NCBI GenBank assembly: GCA_903910385.1
Contig: CAIVZM010000063.1
Span: 1-64,000 of the forward strand
Source of the DNA: an uncultured Armatimonadota bacterium
GTDB lineage: Bacteria; Armatimonadota; Armatimonadia; Armatimonadales; Armatimonadaceae
Length of the DNA stretch: 64,000 nucleotides
Direction: 5' to 3'
Below are positions 1-8,126 of the stretch, piece after piece. How positions within the stretch are numbered: position 1 is the first letter of the stretch; the number at the start of each line of letters is the position of its first letter. The notes under the pieces were generated by a model, which had not been told where the DNA came from, ran no database searches, and saw only the letters and a list, made by a program, of their open reading frames with translations. A program made the position numbers and the translations under genes.

Positions 1-66
1 GTGGGCAAGAATTGTTGACAGAAATCGTCTACTTTGCAGAACAGATGCAGTAAACTGGACATGGGG

Positions 67-117
67 CGGGCTTTCTTTGGAGTGCGGTGTGGTAACTACA
101 CTCTATCCGAAAGCCCG
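67..117. repeat. Inverted repeat / hairpin at window edge
   Basis: Bases 67-75 and 109-117 are perfectly complementary nine-base arms. A second inner pair lies at 80-84 and 99-103. The element sits 18 bases past the premature stop of the truncated gene at 136-237, on the downstream side of the toxin-antitoxin operon. No clear T-run follows on the minus strand, so a terminator is possible but not obvious. A small mobile hairpin element (REP/MITE-like) that cut the gene is an alternative. Confidence 0.5.
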
Positions 118-135
118 TCTTATCCCGAACTCACG

Positions 136-237
136 TTAATTATCATCCTCGACCAGCGGGCGAATCGCCGTTTCATAAAGCGCATCGCCTTTCCGGGCCA
201 CAACCTCCGAGCCATAATGCGGCTGTTGTAAAGTCAT
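136..237 (-). pseudogene. Truncated small conserved protein of TA operons
   Basis: The 33-residue product begins MTLQQPHYGSEVVARKGDAL and ends LVEDDN followed by TAA. From memory, this N-terminal pattern (HYG, RKGDALYE, IRPLVE-DN) belongs to a small conserved family found beside RelE/ParE genes in cyanobacteria and relatives. In those proteins the chain continues after the Asn with a Gly-Lys and hydrophobic Asp segment to about 60-80 residues. The bases after this stop do not encode that continuation in frame. The start lies 10 bases after the toxin stop, so it is the last cistron of the operon. I read it as a 3'-truncated remnant; a functional micro-protein cannot be excluded. Confidence 0.55.
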
Positions 238-247
238 AATTGATCTC

Positions 248-508
248 TCAACCGATAAGCCCATCATACTCCGTATGGGTTCCAATCCAGAACCACTGTA
301 CGCCGTCCGGCACGGGAACGCCGAGCGCACGATAGTGTATTCCAATACGGACGCTCCAAAATCGCCCGTTCCGCACTTGTTTAAAATGCAGAGAAGGATG
401 CGACGGATCGCGCCGCAATACCGCGTAGTTACGGTGGGCGAGTTGTTGCACGGGTAACGGCAACGTGTAAAACGCTCGCCAGAACCGGGGAGAGGCGTGG
501 TGATTCAA
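248..508 (-). CDS. RelE/ParE-family toxin
   Basis: 86-residue basic protein resembling RelE/ParE-type ribosome-dependent RNases or gyrase poisons. Visible family features are the N-terminal SPRFW, the central HPSLHFKQV with GRFWSVRIG, and a C-terminal HYRALGV followed by WFWIGTHTEYD. This is the typical beta-sheet pattern of small toxins of this group, and length is normal for the family. The ATG overlaps the TGA of the upstream antitoxin by four bases, so translation is probably coupled. Which cellular target it acts on cannot be told from the sequence. The antitoxin-first order fits a type II toxin-antitoxin pair. Confidence 0.8.
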   Translation of the reverse strand: MNHHASPRFWRAFYTLPLPVQQLAHRNYAVLRRDPSHPSLHFKQVRNGRFWSVRIGIHYRALGVPVPDGVQWFWIGTHTEYDGLIG

Positions 509-729
509 ATCTCTGTTGATCTGCCCGCGTAGTAATCCTCTAAGGCTTCTTTCTCCAGTGCGTCCAGTTTCCCGGCGGCGGCATCTGCCTCAATCTGCTC
601 ATCCCACTGGTCGCTATCGTACTCCGCAAACCACTTCCGAAACTGCGCCAATTCCTCAGCAGTTAACTGCTCAACCATCTTTTCCGCCGTCTCTAAAGTG
701 GGCATTATATTTTGTACCGTTCCGGTCAT
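505..729 (-). CDS. Antitoxin-like partner of RelE/ParE toxin
   Basis: 74-residue acidic, helical protein with the pattern LTAEELAQFRKWFAEYDSDQWD, then an acidic IEADAAAGKLDALE and a basic end AGRSTEI. I recognise this from many small proteins encoded just upstream of ParE/RelE toxins; it presumably wraps and neutralises the toxin. No ribbon-helix-helix or other DNA-binding motif is evident, so autoregulation may be absent or indirect. The start at 729 overlaps the preceding gene by four bases (ATGA). An internal Met at 705 is an alternative start but has no ribosome-binding site. Confidence 0.75.
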   Translation of the reverse strand: MTGTVQNIMPTLETAEKMVEQLTAEELAQFRKWFAEYDSDQWDEQIEADAAAGKLDALEKEALEDYYAGRSTEI

Positions 730-1157
730 TCGTTTTCTCTTTCCGCGTATTCTACAGGGTCGAAATCTTTCGTTGAACCAATCTCTTTCACAACGAGAGG
801 AATGTATATCTCGTTGTCGTTTGCTTCAGGCGAACCAAGTTTACAGACGACCGCAATATGGATTGGCGGGTCAATTTCCAGTGTTTCGGGTTGACAGCCC
901 CGCTCTGTCCATGACAGGACAATCTGAGCCGTTCGCTCATCGGCATAGCCGAGCATTTGTCCCAAGATTGCCGCACTGAAATCCATTGAAAGGGCGTACT
1001 CCACACTATCAAAGGGGATGTTGACGGAACACGAGAACTTGTTATCGCCTACCAGAGCGATATTGGAGACCGGGAAATCGGCGAACGACATTGTCCCATC
1101 TTCTGGCAATCCCAATGTATCGCGTAGCATGAGACCGAAATCCGGTGCGAATGGCAT
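726..1157 (-). CDS. Hypothetical protein in TA operon
   Basis: 143-residue acidic soluble protein that I do not recognise. It has no signal peptide, membrane segment or cysteine pairs. It starts MPFAPDFGLMLRDTLGLPED and ends DFDPVEYAERENE, with two mixed hydrophobic/beta-like stretches (VSNIALVGDNKFSCSV and IHIAVVCKLGS). Its stop overlaps the antitoxin start by four bases, so it is very probably co-translated with the toxin-antitoxin pair. A third regulatory or target-related component is possible, but nothing in the sequence shows a function. Confidence 0.75.
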   Translation of the reverse strand: MPFAPDFGLMLRDTLGLPEDGTMSFADFPVSNIALVGDNKFSCSVNIPFDSVEYALSMDFSAAILGQMLGYADERTAQIVLSWTERGCQPETLEIDPPIHIAVVCKLGSPEANDNEIYIPLVVKEIGSTKDFDPVEYAERENE

Positions 1158-1184
1158 ACCGTTTCTATTTCCTATCTGTTCTCA

Positions 1185-1406
1185 TCAGACTTTAACAAGC
1201 AGTTTTATCTCCATGTAGCGTGTGTACACTGAATCGCCATCCTGTTTAAACTTAACAGATGGATCGAATTCTTTTTTAATGACCGTTCCCATATCGTCGC
1301 CTACCCAGATAACGTCTCCTTCTTCGGGAAAGGGATAATGACCGAAGTTATTGGAGAAAGGAAGGGGGACGTAATCGAACGTTTTGGGTGTTTCTTCTAT
1401 CGCCAT
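1185..1406 (-). CDS. Hypothetical small protein, first gene of TA operon
   Basis: 73-residue soluble protein of unknown function, 27 bases upstream of the next cistron. It contains a beta-rich stretch, GDVIWVGDDMGTVIKKEF, resembling a small SH3-like or barrel fold; that is only an impression. A promoter (1416-1445) lies just upstream and a purine-rich AGAAG precedes the ATG. It appears to be the promoter-proximal gene of the five-cistron operon running to 136. Confidence 0.65.
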   Translation of the reverse strand: MAIEETPKTFDYVPLPFSNNFGHYPFPEEGDVIWVGDDMGTVIKKEFDPSVKFKQDGDSVYTRYMEIKLLVKV

Positions 1407-1415
1407 TGTATTCTT

Positions 1416-1445
1416 CTTATAATAATTTTACGTTTTCCCCGTCAA
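1416..1445 (-). promoter_or_regulatory. Promoter of the TA operon
   Basis: On the minus strand TTGACG (1445-1440) is followed after 18 bases by TATAAG (1421-1416). An overlapping TATTAT at 1424-1419 gives a 15-base spacer. The first start codon is at 1406, so the leader would be short. Confidence 0.6.
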
Positions 1446-1481
1446 GCATCACCTGCCTGACGGGGAACGAAATGCATGATG

Positions 1482-2849
1482 TTATGCGATGGCTTGTTCG
1501 ATGGGGCGGCCGCCGCGGCTCAGGGTGACGCGGACGCCTTCGGGGGAGGAGATGGACTGGGTGTAGTCGATGCCGAGGCGCTCGTAGATGGTGGCGCTCA
1601 GGTCTTCGGGGTGGACGGGGCGTTCGGCAGGTTCGTAGCCTTTGGCGTCGCTGGCGCCGACGATGGTTCCGCCCTTGATGCCGCCGCCCGCCATTAATAC
1701 GGAGAAGCAACGGGAGTGATGATCGCGACCGCCGTCCCGGTTGATCTGCGGGGTGCGCCCGAACTCACCGAGGACGATAACCATGGTCTTTTTCAGAATG
1801 CCCCGATCCGCGAGGTCTTTGAGAAGCGCTCCGAGGCCCTGGTCGAACTGCTGGAGCGTCCCGCCGCGCAGAGCGTTGAACGCGTTGCTGTGGGTATCCC
1901 ATCCGCCGTGCTGGACAGTGACGAAGCGGACGCCGCCTTCTACCAGACGCCGCGCCAGTAACAGACTCTGTCCGAAGGAATTACGTCCGTAAACATTGCG
2001 GAGGTCGTCCTTTTCCTGCTTCATGTCGAAGGCGGCGCGCGCCTTGTCGGAGGAAAGCAGGGCGTAAGCGCGTTTATAGAACGAATCCACCGTTTTGGCG
2101 CGGTCAGAACCTTTTTCAAAGCGGGCGAAGGCGGAATCGACGGCATCACGGAGGGCGCGTCGGCGGTCGACTCGCTCTTTGGTCATGCCGCTTGCCGGGG
2201 TGAGGTCACGGACGGAGAATCCGCCGTCATTCGGGTCGCCGCCGGGAGAAAACGGATCGAGCGCCGCGCCGAGAAAGCCCGCGCCGCCATACATGATCGG
2301 CGAGGGAACGGCGATATAAGGCGGCAATGCGCCACGCAGTGGTAACTGCGATGCCGCGACGGAGCCATATGCCGGAACGCCGAAGCCGGGCAACGGCGGG
2401 AAGCCGGTCATCATGTAGTGCGTACCGCGCTCATGGGCCGCTTCGGGGGTGGTCATCGAGCGAATGAGGCAGACTTTGTCCATCTGTTTCGCCAGATTGG
2501 GAAGGTGTTCACAGATTTCGATACCGGAGACATTGGTCTTCATCGGGTTGAACGCCCCGCGAATCTCCTGCGGCGCATCCGGCTTGAGGTCAAACGTATC
2601 CAGATGTGAGGGGCCGCCGCCCATCCAGATCAGGATAGCGGAGTCCGCCGCGCCGCCATCCAATCCTTTGGCGGACGCCGCGCCCAGCGCAAAGTACTCA
2701 GTCATGCCGAGACCGAGCGCCGTCAAGCCACCGGCGCGTAAAAAGTCCCGTCGCCCCATGTTCGCCGCCCAGAGATTGTTGTACTCGGTACAGGCATTTT
2801 TGTCCGCAACGATGTTACTCGCCCGCTCCGCCGCTTCTCGTTCCATCAT
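1482..2849 (-). CDS. DUF1501 family Tat-exported protein
   Basis: 455-residue member of the DUF1501 family, an alkaline-phosphatase/sulfatase-like superfamily common in Planctomycetota and Armatimonadota. A twin-arginine motif RRDFLRAGG at about residues 33-41, followed by a hydrophobic stretch, indicates Tat export. Family landmarks are ILIWMGGGPSHLDTFD, CLIRSMTTPEAAHERGTHYM, WDTHSNAF and LGEFGRTPQINRDGGRDHH near residues 350-375. The start at 2849 has a good AGAGGTG ribosome-binding site; the 30 residues before RR are unusually long but are seen in relatives. The DUF1549/DUF1553 gene lies directly upstream on the same strand, the usual genomic pair. The substrate is unknown. Confidence 0.9.
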   Translation of the reverse strand: MMEREAAERASNIVADKNACTEYNNLWAANMGRRDFLRAGGLTALGLGMTEYFALGAASAKGLDGGAADSAILIWMGGGPSHLDTFDLKPDAPQEIRGAFNPMKTNVSGIEICEHLPNLAKQMDKVCLIRSMTTPEAAHERGTHYMMTGFPPLPGFGVPAYGSVAASQLPLRGALPPYIAVPSPIMYGGAGFLGAALDPFSPGGDPNDGGFSVRDLTPASGMTKERVDRRRALRDAVDSAFARFEKGSDRAKTVDSFYKRAYALLSSDKARAAFDMKQEKDDLRNVYGRNSFGQSLLLARRLVEGGVRFVTVQHGGWDTHSNAFNALRGGTLQQFDQGLGALLKDLADRGILKKTMVIVLGEFGRTPQINRDGGRDHHSRCFSVLMAGGGIKGGTIVGASDAKGYEPAERPVHPEDLSATIYERLGIDYTQSISSPEGVRVTLSRGGRPIEQAIA

Positions 2850-2945
2850 TCACCTCTTCCCGAAATTTGGTAAAACTATTATGTCATGAAAACAGGTTGT
2901 TTGAAACCTTTAGTTACTGCAATATCGTCCTGTGCTGAATCGCTT

Positions 2946-5243
2946 CTAACTCACGAAATAGAATTCCCGTGCGGAGACAAGCGCCCATAGCAAATCCTGT
3001 GCGGCTTCTTCCCGCTTCGCGGATTTCTTGAAATAGGTCAGCGCCGCCATCATTTCTTTTTGGGTCGGCGGGCGGGACAGGGTCTTCTGATACAGGGCAA
3101 GGATTAACTTGCCATCGGTGACCGTCTTGTCCGCCAGCAACTTGGTGAGTGTGCCGTTACTGGTGCGAACCTTGTCCTCAATGTAAGGTGAATTGAGGAT
3201 ATGGAGAGTTTGTACGAGGGTAGGCTCCACCTTGGGTTCCAGTTCGGCGAGGAATTCGCGATGCGAGCGCCCGAAGGTATCCAGGAAATACGAACCGACC
3301 GGCAGAGTAAGCTTGACCGTACGATAATCCGGCGGGAAATCACCAAAGCGTTCCTGCGCTCCGGTCGCCTGATTCAAGGCATCCAGTAGCACCGGGGAGA
3401 GCATCGGACGCGGGTAGAACTTCGCGTAGAACTTGGTATCCAGTGCGTTCGTCGCGTTCGGTTCGCTGGAAGTCTGATAGGTTCGGGAGTTCAGGATAAC
3501 CCGGATCGCTTGCTTAACATCATAGCCGTTTTTCACAAAGTCCTTCGCCATCGCTTCCAGAAGACCCGGGACAGACGGTGGGGTTGTCGCTCGCATATCG
3601 TCCACCGGATGCACGACGCCACGACCGAGATAATGGCTCCAGAGACGGTTGACCGTCGCTTTAGCGAAGTAGGGGTTTTGTTTTGAGACTGCCCAATCCG
3701 CTAACTTTTCCACGACATCTGTGCGTTGTCCATTGGTGGCGGTCAACTTCATCGGCTCCGTCGCTGCCAGCAGGGTAGGCATGGCTTCCTTACCGCGCTT
3801 GCCGGTGACGCTCTGATTGATGACGCGCCCATAGGGTTCGTGGTAGATTTCCTCTTCGCCGTCCAGAGCGCGGCCTCGTGAGCCGACGCGCCCCATGAAA
3901 GCGGCGAAGTTCCAGAAGTCATCGGTGGTCCAGCGATCAAAGGGGTGTTTGTGGCAACGGGCGCATGCCATCCGTTGCCCGAGGAACGCCTGTGAGACTG
4001 TTTCCATGCGGTCTTCTGGCGTGCGCTCCACGCGATAGAAGTTGACCGGCCCAACGCGGGAGGAAGAGCCTCGCGCCGCAATAAGTTCGTGCACGAATTT
4101 ATCGTAGGGCATATTGCTTTCGACGGCGTCATGCACCCATTCGGTCAGGAGAGCGGCGCTACGTTCACCCTGAATATTGCCCCCAAAGCGTTGTGGATGA
4201 ATGCGTAAAAGGTCACCAATGCGCAGAGTTCTCATATCGACGAACTCTGGAGAGTCCAGAAGTTTATCGATCAACTTCGCCCGCTTGTTTGGTGTGGTAT
4301 CGGTGGCAAAGGCAGTGACCTCGGCGGGCTCGGGCAAGCGCCCACAGAGATCGAGATAGACGCGGCGGATAAATTCCCGATCTGTGGTCAGGCGGGAAGG
4401 GACGACATTCATCTTCTTCAGATTGGAGAGAACATAATCGTCGATGAAATTGAAGCCCTGCACGGCAGGATAGGGCGTTTTATCTTCACGGGGAAGCGTC
4501 AGGAACGTTGCTTTGACTTCGCCGAGATAGCGTACAACCACGGCGCCGCCGCCCCACCGAAGCCCCTTGATCGCGCCGGCGCCGTCCGCTGTCGCAACTG
4601 CGGTATCGGCAGATTCATAGTTGGCGTAAGAGGTCACATCACGGCGGCTTCCGTCGGTGAATTCGGCAACGACCTTTAACTGTTGTTGCGCCCCTGCCTT
4701 GGGCAAAACGAACGATGGCGGCAAGATAGACAGCGATTTGATATTGACATCGGCATGGGGATCAAAGGGCGCACCGGCGGAAATCCAGTCGCGGATAACA
4801 TTATACTCGGGGGAACCGACTTTGAATCGTTCCCCGCCGCCATGCGCGAGTTTTCCGGTCGCTTTGAGCAGGATCAGGCTTTTGTCTGGCTCTACGAGAT
4901 TGATTCGCCGCCCTCGCCCTCCCAGAGCGATGGGAGCGTAATCGTCCACGGGCGAGAGGGTTAGCAGAGATACCTGAAAGCCGCCACGACCCCCGAATTT
5001 GCCATGACAACCTGCTGTAGAGCATCCTTTTTTGTCGAGAATAGGAGCGATGTCGCGAACGAACTGGGGAGCCGGTTTATCCGCCGCCGCTTTTTGACCG
5101 CCGGAGAAAAAGGATAGTCCGAGGAGTAGCGCGGTTGTCGCCGCCAGGCTAAACCCGGTGAGGCGTGTACTCAATCGTGGCGTCTGGGGAATAGGGATGC
5201 CTAAACCTTTTGTCTCTGATGCTGTTGTCTGCGGTCGTGTCAT
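2946..5243 (-). CDS. DUF1549/DUF1553 (PSD1-type) cytochrome-like protein
   Basis: About 765-residue exported protein. An N-terminal hydrophobic segment (residues about 27-50) precedes a planctomycete-type cytochrome domain with CSTAGCHG, a bacterial Ig-like segment (AEFTDGSRRDVTSYANYES), DUF1549 (FIRRVYLDLCGRLPEP) with a second heme-like motif CARCHKHPFD, and C-terminal DUF1553 (VNRLWSHYLGRG, ILNSRTYQ). I chose the ATG at 5243 over one at 5306 because GAGGGA lies seven bases before it and the region upstream lacks export-signal character. It probably works with the DUF1501 protein on periplasmic polymers; that link is inference from gene pairing. It is divergent from a Fur-type regulator. Confidence 0.88.
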   Translation of the reverse strand: MTRPQTTASETKGLGIPIPQTPRLSTRLTGFSLAATTALLLGLSFFSGGQKAAADKPAPQFVRDIAPILDKKGCSTAGCHGKFGGRGGFQVSLLTLSPVDDYAPIALGGRGRRINLVEPDKSLILLKATGKLAHGGGERFKVGSPEYNVIRDWISAGAPFDPHADVNIKSLSILPPSFVLPKAGAQQQLKVVAEFTDGSRRDVTSYANYESADTAVATADGAGAIKGLRWGGGAVVVRYLGEVKATFLTLPREDKTPYPAVQGFNFIDDYVLSNLKKMNVVPSRLTTDREFIRRVYLDLCGRLPEPAEVTAFATDTTPNKRAKLIDKLLDSPEFVDMRTLRIGDLLRIHPQRFGGNIQGERSAALLTEWVHDAVESNMPYDKFVHELIAARGSSSRVGPVNFYRVERTPEDRMETVSQAFLGQRMACARCHKHPFDRWTTDDFWNFAAFMGRVGSRGRALDGEEEIYHEPYGRVINQSVTGKRGKEAMPTLLAATEPMKLTATNGQRTDVVEKLADWAVSKQNPYFAKATVNRLWSHYLGRGVVHPVDDMRATTPPSVPGLLEAMAKDFVKNGYDVKQAIRVILNSRTYQTSSEPNATNALDTKFYAKFYPRPMLSPVLLDALNQATGAQERFGDFPPDYRTVKLTLPVGSYFLDTFGRSHREFLAELEPKVEPTLVQTLHILNSPYIEDKVRTSNGTLTKLLADKTVTDGKLILALYQKTLSRPPTQKEMMAALTYFKKSAKREEAAQDLLWALVSAREFYFVS

Positions 5244-5340
5244 ATCGCCGTCCCTCGGGTATCGCCATCGATAGATTAAGAAGATGTATGCTACCTGTCG
5301 TATCACATCGGATGCTGTTACGTCAATGAAGTTTCAGCAA

Positions 5341-5390
5341 AAATCATTCCCTATAATGCTCCCATATAATTACGATATACTGAGGGCGTT
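5341..5390 (+). promoter_or_regulatory. AT-rich promoter region of Fur-family gene
   Basis: Three -10-like hexamers overlap here: TATAAT at 5352-5357, TATAAT at 5365-5370 and TATACT at 5376-5381. A ribosome-binding site (GAGGG) is at 5381-5386. The AT-rich imperfect palindrome around 5363-5380 could be a Fur/PerR-type box for autoregulation, but no -35 or consensus box is convincing. Confidence 0.35.
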
Positions 5391-5861
5391 ATGTTAGACC
5401 AGATTGAGGAATCAGACTCCGTTCAAGTGGGTCTTCACAAACGTGAAATTCCAGAGAAAAGCGCCAGGACACGTCATACTCGACAGCGTCAGGCGGTTCT
5501 GGATACGATTGCGGCTCTGGCAGGAAAGCATCCTACGGCGGCGGAGATCCATCTGCATCTTCGGGAATCTCACCCTCATCTTTCGCTGGCGACGGTGTAT
5601 CGCTCGTTGCATGCGCTGACCGAACGTCAGGCGGTCATAGAAATGCGTGTCGAGAATGTAACCCGCTATGATGGAGGGTTGGAACCGCATCATCACTTTG
5701 TCTGCCGACTTTGCGGAGTCATGATGGATGTCACCTCGGACGTACTGCCGATGCACGTGACCGATTCCCTGGCGGAAGCCTTGCGCGCCGCCGGACTTCG
5801 TCCCGATCCTTTTATGCTCCAATTTTCCGGCGTTTGTCAGGGCTGTCTTACCGACGATTAG
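5391..5861 (+). CDS. Fur/PerR-family transcriptional regulator
   Basis: 156-residue metal- or peroxide-sensing repressor. The winged helix covers about residues 28-95 (HPTAAEIHLHLR, SLATVYRSLHALTE). The dimerisation domain carries HHH (100-102), CRLC (105-108) and CQGC (149-152), the structural zinc cysteines of the Fur family. The HHH and following Asp113 could be regulatory metal ligands, but PerR and Fur types cannot be separated by eye. A GAGGGC ribosome-binding site precedes the ATG. It is transcribed away from the DUF1549/DUF1553 gene, whose heme-like motifs make regulation by this protein plausible but unproven. Confidence 0.9.
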   Translation: MLDQIEESDSVQVGLHKREIPEKSARTRHTRQRQAVLDTIAALAGKHPTAAEIHLHLRESHPHLSLATVYRSLHALTERQAVIEMRVENVTRYDGGLEPHHHFVCRLCGVMMDVTSDVLPMHVTDSLAEALRAAGLRPDPFMLQFSGVCQGCLTDD

Positions 5862-5932
5862 TGATTCGCCCGTTTTCGCTGTCGCGCTTGCCTGCGCCGA
5901 TCCCTCCTTGAATCACCCTTGTTGTACCGCTT

Positions 5933-6388
5933 TTACCGCGAGCGCCGCGCCATGGCAAAGACATCGCGCAAAGTGACGATTTCACGGAGGATCGCAAAGG
6001 AAAAATACGCGACAGTCAATGCGGCGAAGGCGGTAATCGGACTGCTATTTGCGCCAAAGGCAAGCAGCACGAAACAGAGATTGATGCCCCAGAAATAGTA
6101 CAAATATAGCTTTCCTGCGCGGGTTTCATTCAGTCGCCGCCGGATTTCTATCCTGGAGGACGCCGCGCCGAAGCGGTTGTAATCTCGTTTCAGACTGAGA
6201 TGTTGTAAAAAACCGCCGCATCCGCCCAGGAATGCGCCCAACAACGGGAACCACAGCGGCACGGGCGGACGGCAAATCGCCATGAGCGTCAGGACGAGCG
6301 CAAAATAAACACCTATCAAAGCGATATTTAAAGTCACGCTGAAGGCGCGATGCGAACGTGACGGCGCATCTCGATTCGTTCTTTCCAT
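5933..6388 (-). CDS. Hypothetical four-helix membrane protein
   Basis: 151 residues with four likely membrane segments at about 17-37, 43-64, 94-113 and 117-136. They are arranged as two hairpins with a basic cytoplasmic loop (KRDYNRFGAASSRIEIRRRL). I do not recognise the family. It starts 10 bases after the stop of the nucleoside phosphorylase gene on the same strand, so the two probably share a transcript. Confidence 0.7.
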   Translation of the reverse strand: MERTNRDAPSRSHRAFSVTLNIALIGVYFALVLTLMAICRPPVPLWFPLLGAFLGGCGGFLQHLSLKRDYNRFGAASSRIEIRRRLNETRAGKLYLYYFWGINLCFVLLAFGANSSPITAFAALTVAYFSFAILREIVTLRDVFAMARRSR

Positions 6389-6398
6389 TCTGTTTACT

Positions 6399-7748
6399 CT
6401 ACGGCGCCGAGATTCGGTCTATCACCAGAGGCGGCGCGGGAACCGGGGTGGAAGAAAGGTGAATGGCGGCTCGGACGCGTACGGCGGCGGCGGTCGCTTC
6501 CTGTTCCGTTCTCGCGTGGATTTCTGCAAGAGGGGAATCGGCAGCGCAGTAGGCGCCAATGCCCGAACCGATCAGCAGGCCGACCGATGGGTCAATCGTA
6601 TCTTCTTTAGTGGCGCGTCCGCCGCCAAGAGCGACAACGATATTGCCCAGTTCACGAGTATCAAAGGCGGCGATATACCCCTCCGTTCTTGCGGTGATCG
6701 TGTGTACCACGGGGGCTTGCGCCAGGCGTTCGGGATGGCGCAGAACGGAAATATCTCCTCCTTGCGCTTCAACAATGCGCTCGAATGCCCGGTAGGCGGC
6801 GCCGGTTTCGAGCGCTTCGTTCGCTTTTTCTACCGACTCTGCGCCTGTGGCGATCCCGGCGAGTTCGATGCCTGCCGCCGCCAGTGTGATGCACAACTCG
6901 CGGAAGCGAGCGTTATTAGAGGAATGGGAGAACGAAGACGCCTGTACGTTGGCTGGCGAAAGGGTATGAACCGCTTCCCGAATTTCGAGCGCATTACCGA
7001 TTGCATACCCGAGCGGCTGGGTCATATCGGTCAACAGGACGGAGGCGCGACGATGGTTCGCGGCGGCGCCCTCTGCCAATCCACGCGCCAGTTGTCGCGC
7101 TTCCGCCTCCGTTTCCATCAGCGCCCCACCCCCGACTTTTACATCGAAAAGGAACGACTCCGCCCCACCTGCCAGTTTCTTGGAAAGAATGGAAGAAATG
7201 ATCAGCGGTAGGGAACCGACAGTAGCAGTAGCATCCCTCAGTGCATACAGTTTTTTATCGGCGGGGGCAAGATCGCCGGTCTGTCCCGCCAGGCAGGCGC
7301 CACGGGAACTGACCTGAGCGAGCATTTCTTCCGGAGTCATGCCTATGCGAAAACCGGGGATCGCTTCCAGTTTATCGAGAGTGCCTCCTGTATGCCCCAG
7401 ACCGCGACCGCTCATTTTACAGACCAGAATGCCCGCTGCCGCCAACATCGAAACGACGACCAGCGAAGTCTTGTCGCCGACGCCGCCGGTCGAATGCTTA
7501 TCCATCGTGGGTTTGCCGGTAGCCTTCAGCGCGGAGGTATCCAACTGCTGACCGGATTCCGCCATTGCTGCCGTCAGGTTCGCAGTTTCCGAATCGCTCA
7601 TGCCGCGCAGGTAGATAGCCATCAAAAGCGCAGATGCCTGATAGTCTGGAATGGCGTTATCGGTATAACCCCTGACAAAAAAACGAATCTCCTCTGGCGT
7701 CAATTCGCCGCCATCTCGTTTTCCGCCGATAATATCCGTCATGCGCAT
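6399..7748 (-). CDS. pdp: Pyrimidine-nucleoside (thymidine) phosphorylase
   Basis: About 449-residue enzyme of nucleoside salvage: phosphorolysis of thymidine/uridine/deoxyuridine to base plus (deoxy)ribose 1-phosphate. Recognised from DIIGGKRDGGELTPEEI, the phosphate-binding family signature KHSTGGVGDKTSL, the glycine-rich SGRGLGHTGGTLDKLE and SLPLIISSILSKKLAGG. A C-terminal PYNP domain follows (GYIAAFDTRELGNIVVALGGGR). The start at 7748 gives the usual length; a GTG/ATG further upstream would add 30 residues without homology. It lies between two small membrane-protein genes on the same strand. Pdp versus DeoA cannot be settled by eye. Confidence 0.92.
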   Translation of the reverse strand: MRMTDIIGGKRDGGELTPEEIRFFVRGYTDNAIPDYQASALLMAIYLRGMSDSETANLTAAMAESGQQLDTSALKATGKPTMDKHSTGGVGDKTSLVVVSMLAAAGILVCKMSGRGLGHTGGTLDKLEAIPGFRIGMTPEEMLAQVSSRGACLAGQTGDLAPADKKLYALRDATATVGSLPLIISSILSKKLAGGAESFLFDVKVGGGALMETEAEARQLARGLAEGAAANHRRASVLLTDMTQPLGYAIGNALEIREAVHTLSPANVQASSFSHSSNNARFRELCITLAAAGIELAGIATGAESVEKANEALETGAAYRAFERIVEAQGGDISVLRHPERLAQAPVVHTITARTEGYIAAFDTRELGNIVVALGGGRATKEDTIDPSVGLLIGSGIGAYCAADSPLAEIHARTEQEATAAAVRVRAAIHLSSTPVPAPPLVIDRISAP

Positions 7749-7785
7749 GTCAGGAGATACCTCTTCTGGATAATGAAACCTGCAG

Positions 7786-7971
7786 TTAATCCGTGAGGAA
7801 ACGCGCGATGGTCGTTCCCAAAACAATTGTATCCACAATCCCGAATACCGTCTCCTGAATCACGGTCAAAAACAGCAACATCAAAAAAAGAAAAATCGTG
7901 TTCCGGCGGGCTCCGCCATGCTCTTCGCCGTAAACGCTGTGAATGGCGCGACCTTGATAAATAAAGAGCAC
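7786..7971 (-). CDS. Small membrane protein, start uncertain
   Basis: 61 residues from a GTG at 7971. The frame stays open upstream to a stop at 8020-8022, and the extra residues (YIQLLPILVV) make a good first membrane segment, so the real start is probably a non-ATG codon near 7995. A second membrane segment is NTIFLFLMLLFLTVIQETVFG. The protein would be a two-helix membrane protein with a soluble loop RAIHSVYGEEHGGARRN. No family is recognised. It lies 37 bases upstream of the nucleoside phosphorylase start and may lead that operon. Confidence 0.45.
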   Translation of the reverse strand: MLFIYQGRAIHSVYGEEHGGARRNTIFLFLMLLFLTVIQETVFGIVDTIVLGTTIARFLTD

Positions 7972-8126
7972 GACCAGTATTGGTAAAAGTTGAATATATG
8001 ATTTTCTGAGGGGGGATGTTTAGGGGTTTACGTAACGCGGTATACTGAGTGCGATGCCTGATACAGTAATCCTTGCGTCAGCATTGGCCAGAATCGGCGA
8101 AAATAGTATTGAATTGAGGGTGGCAA

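Noticed and set aside
6459-7211. 250-codon frame antisense to the nucleoside phosphorylase
   Set aside because: It is the complement of a well-conserved enzyme gene, and its product has an unnatural composition.
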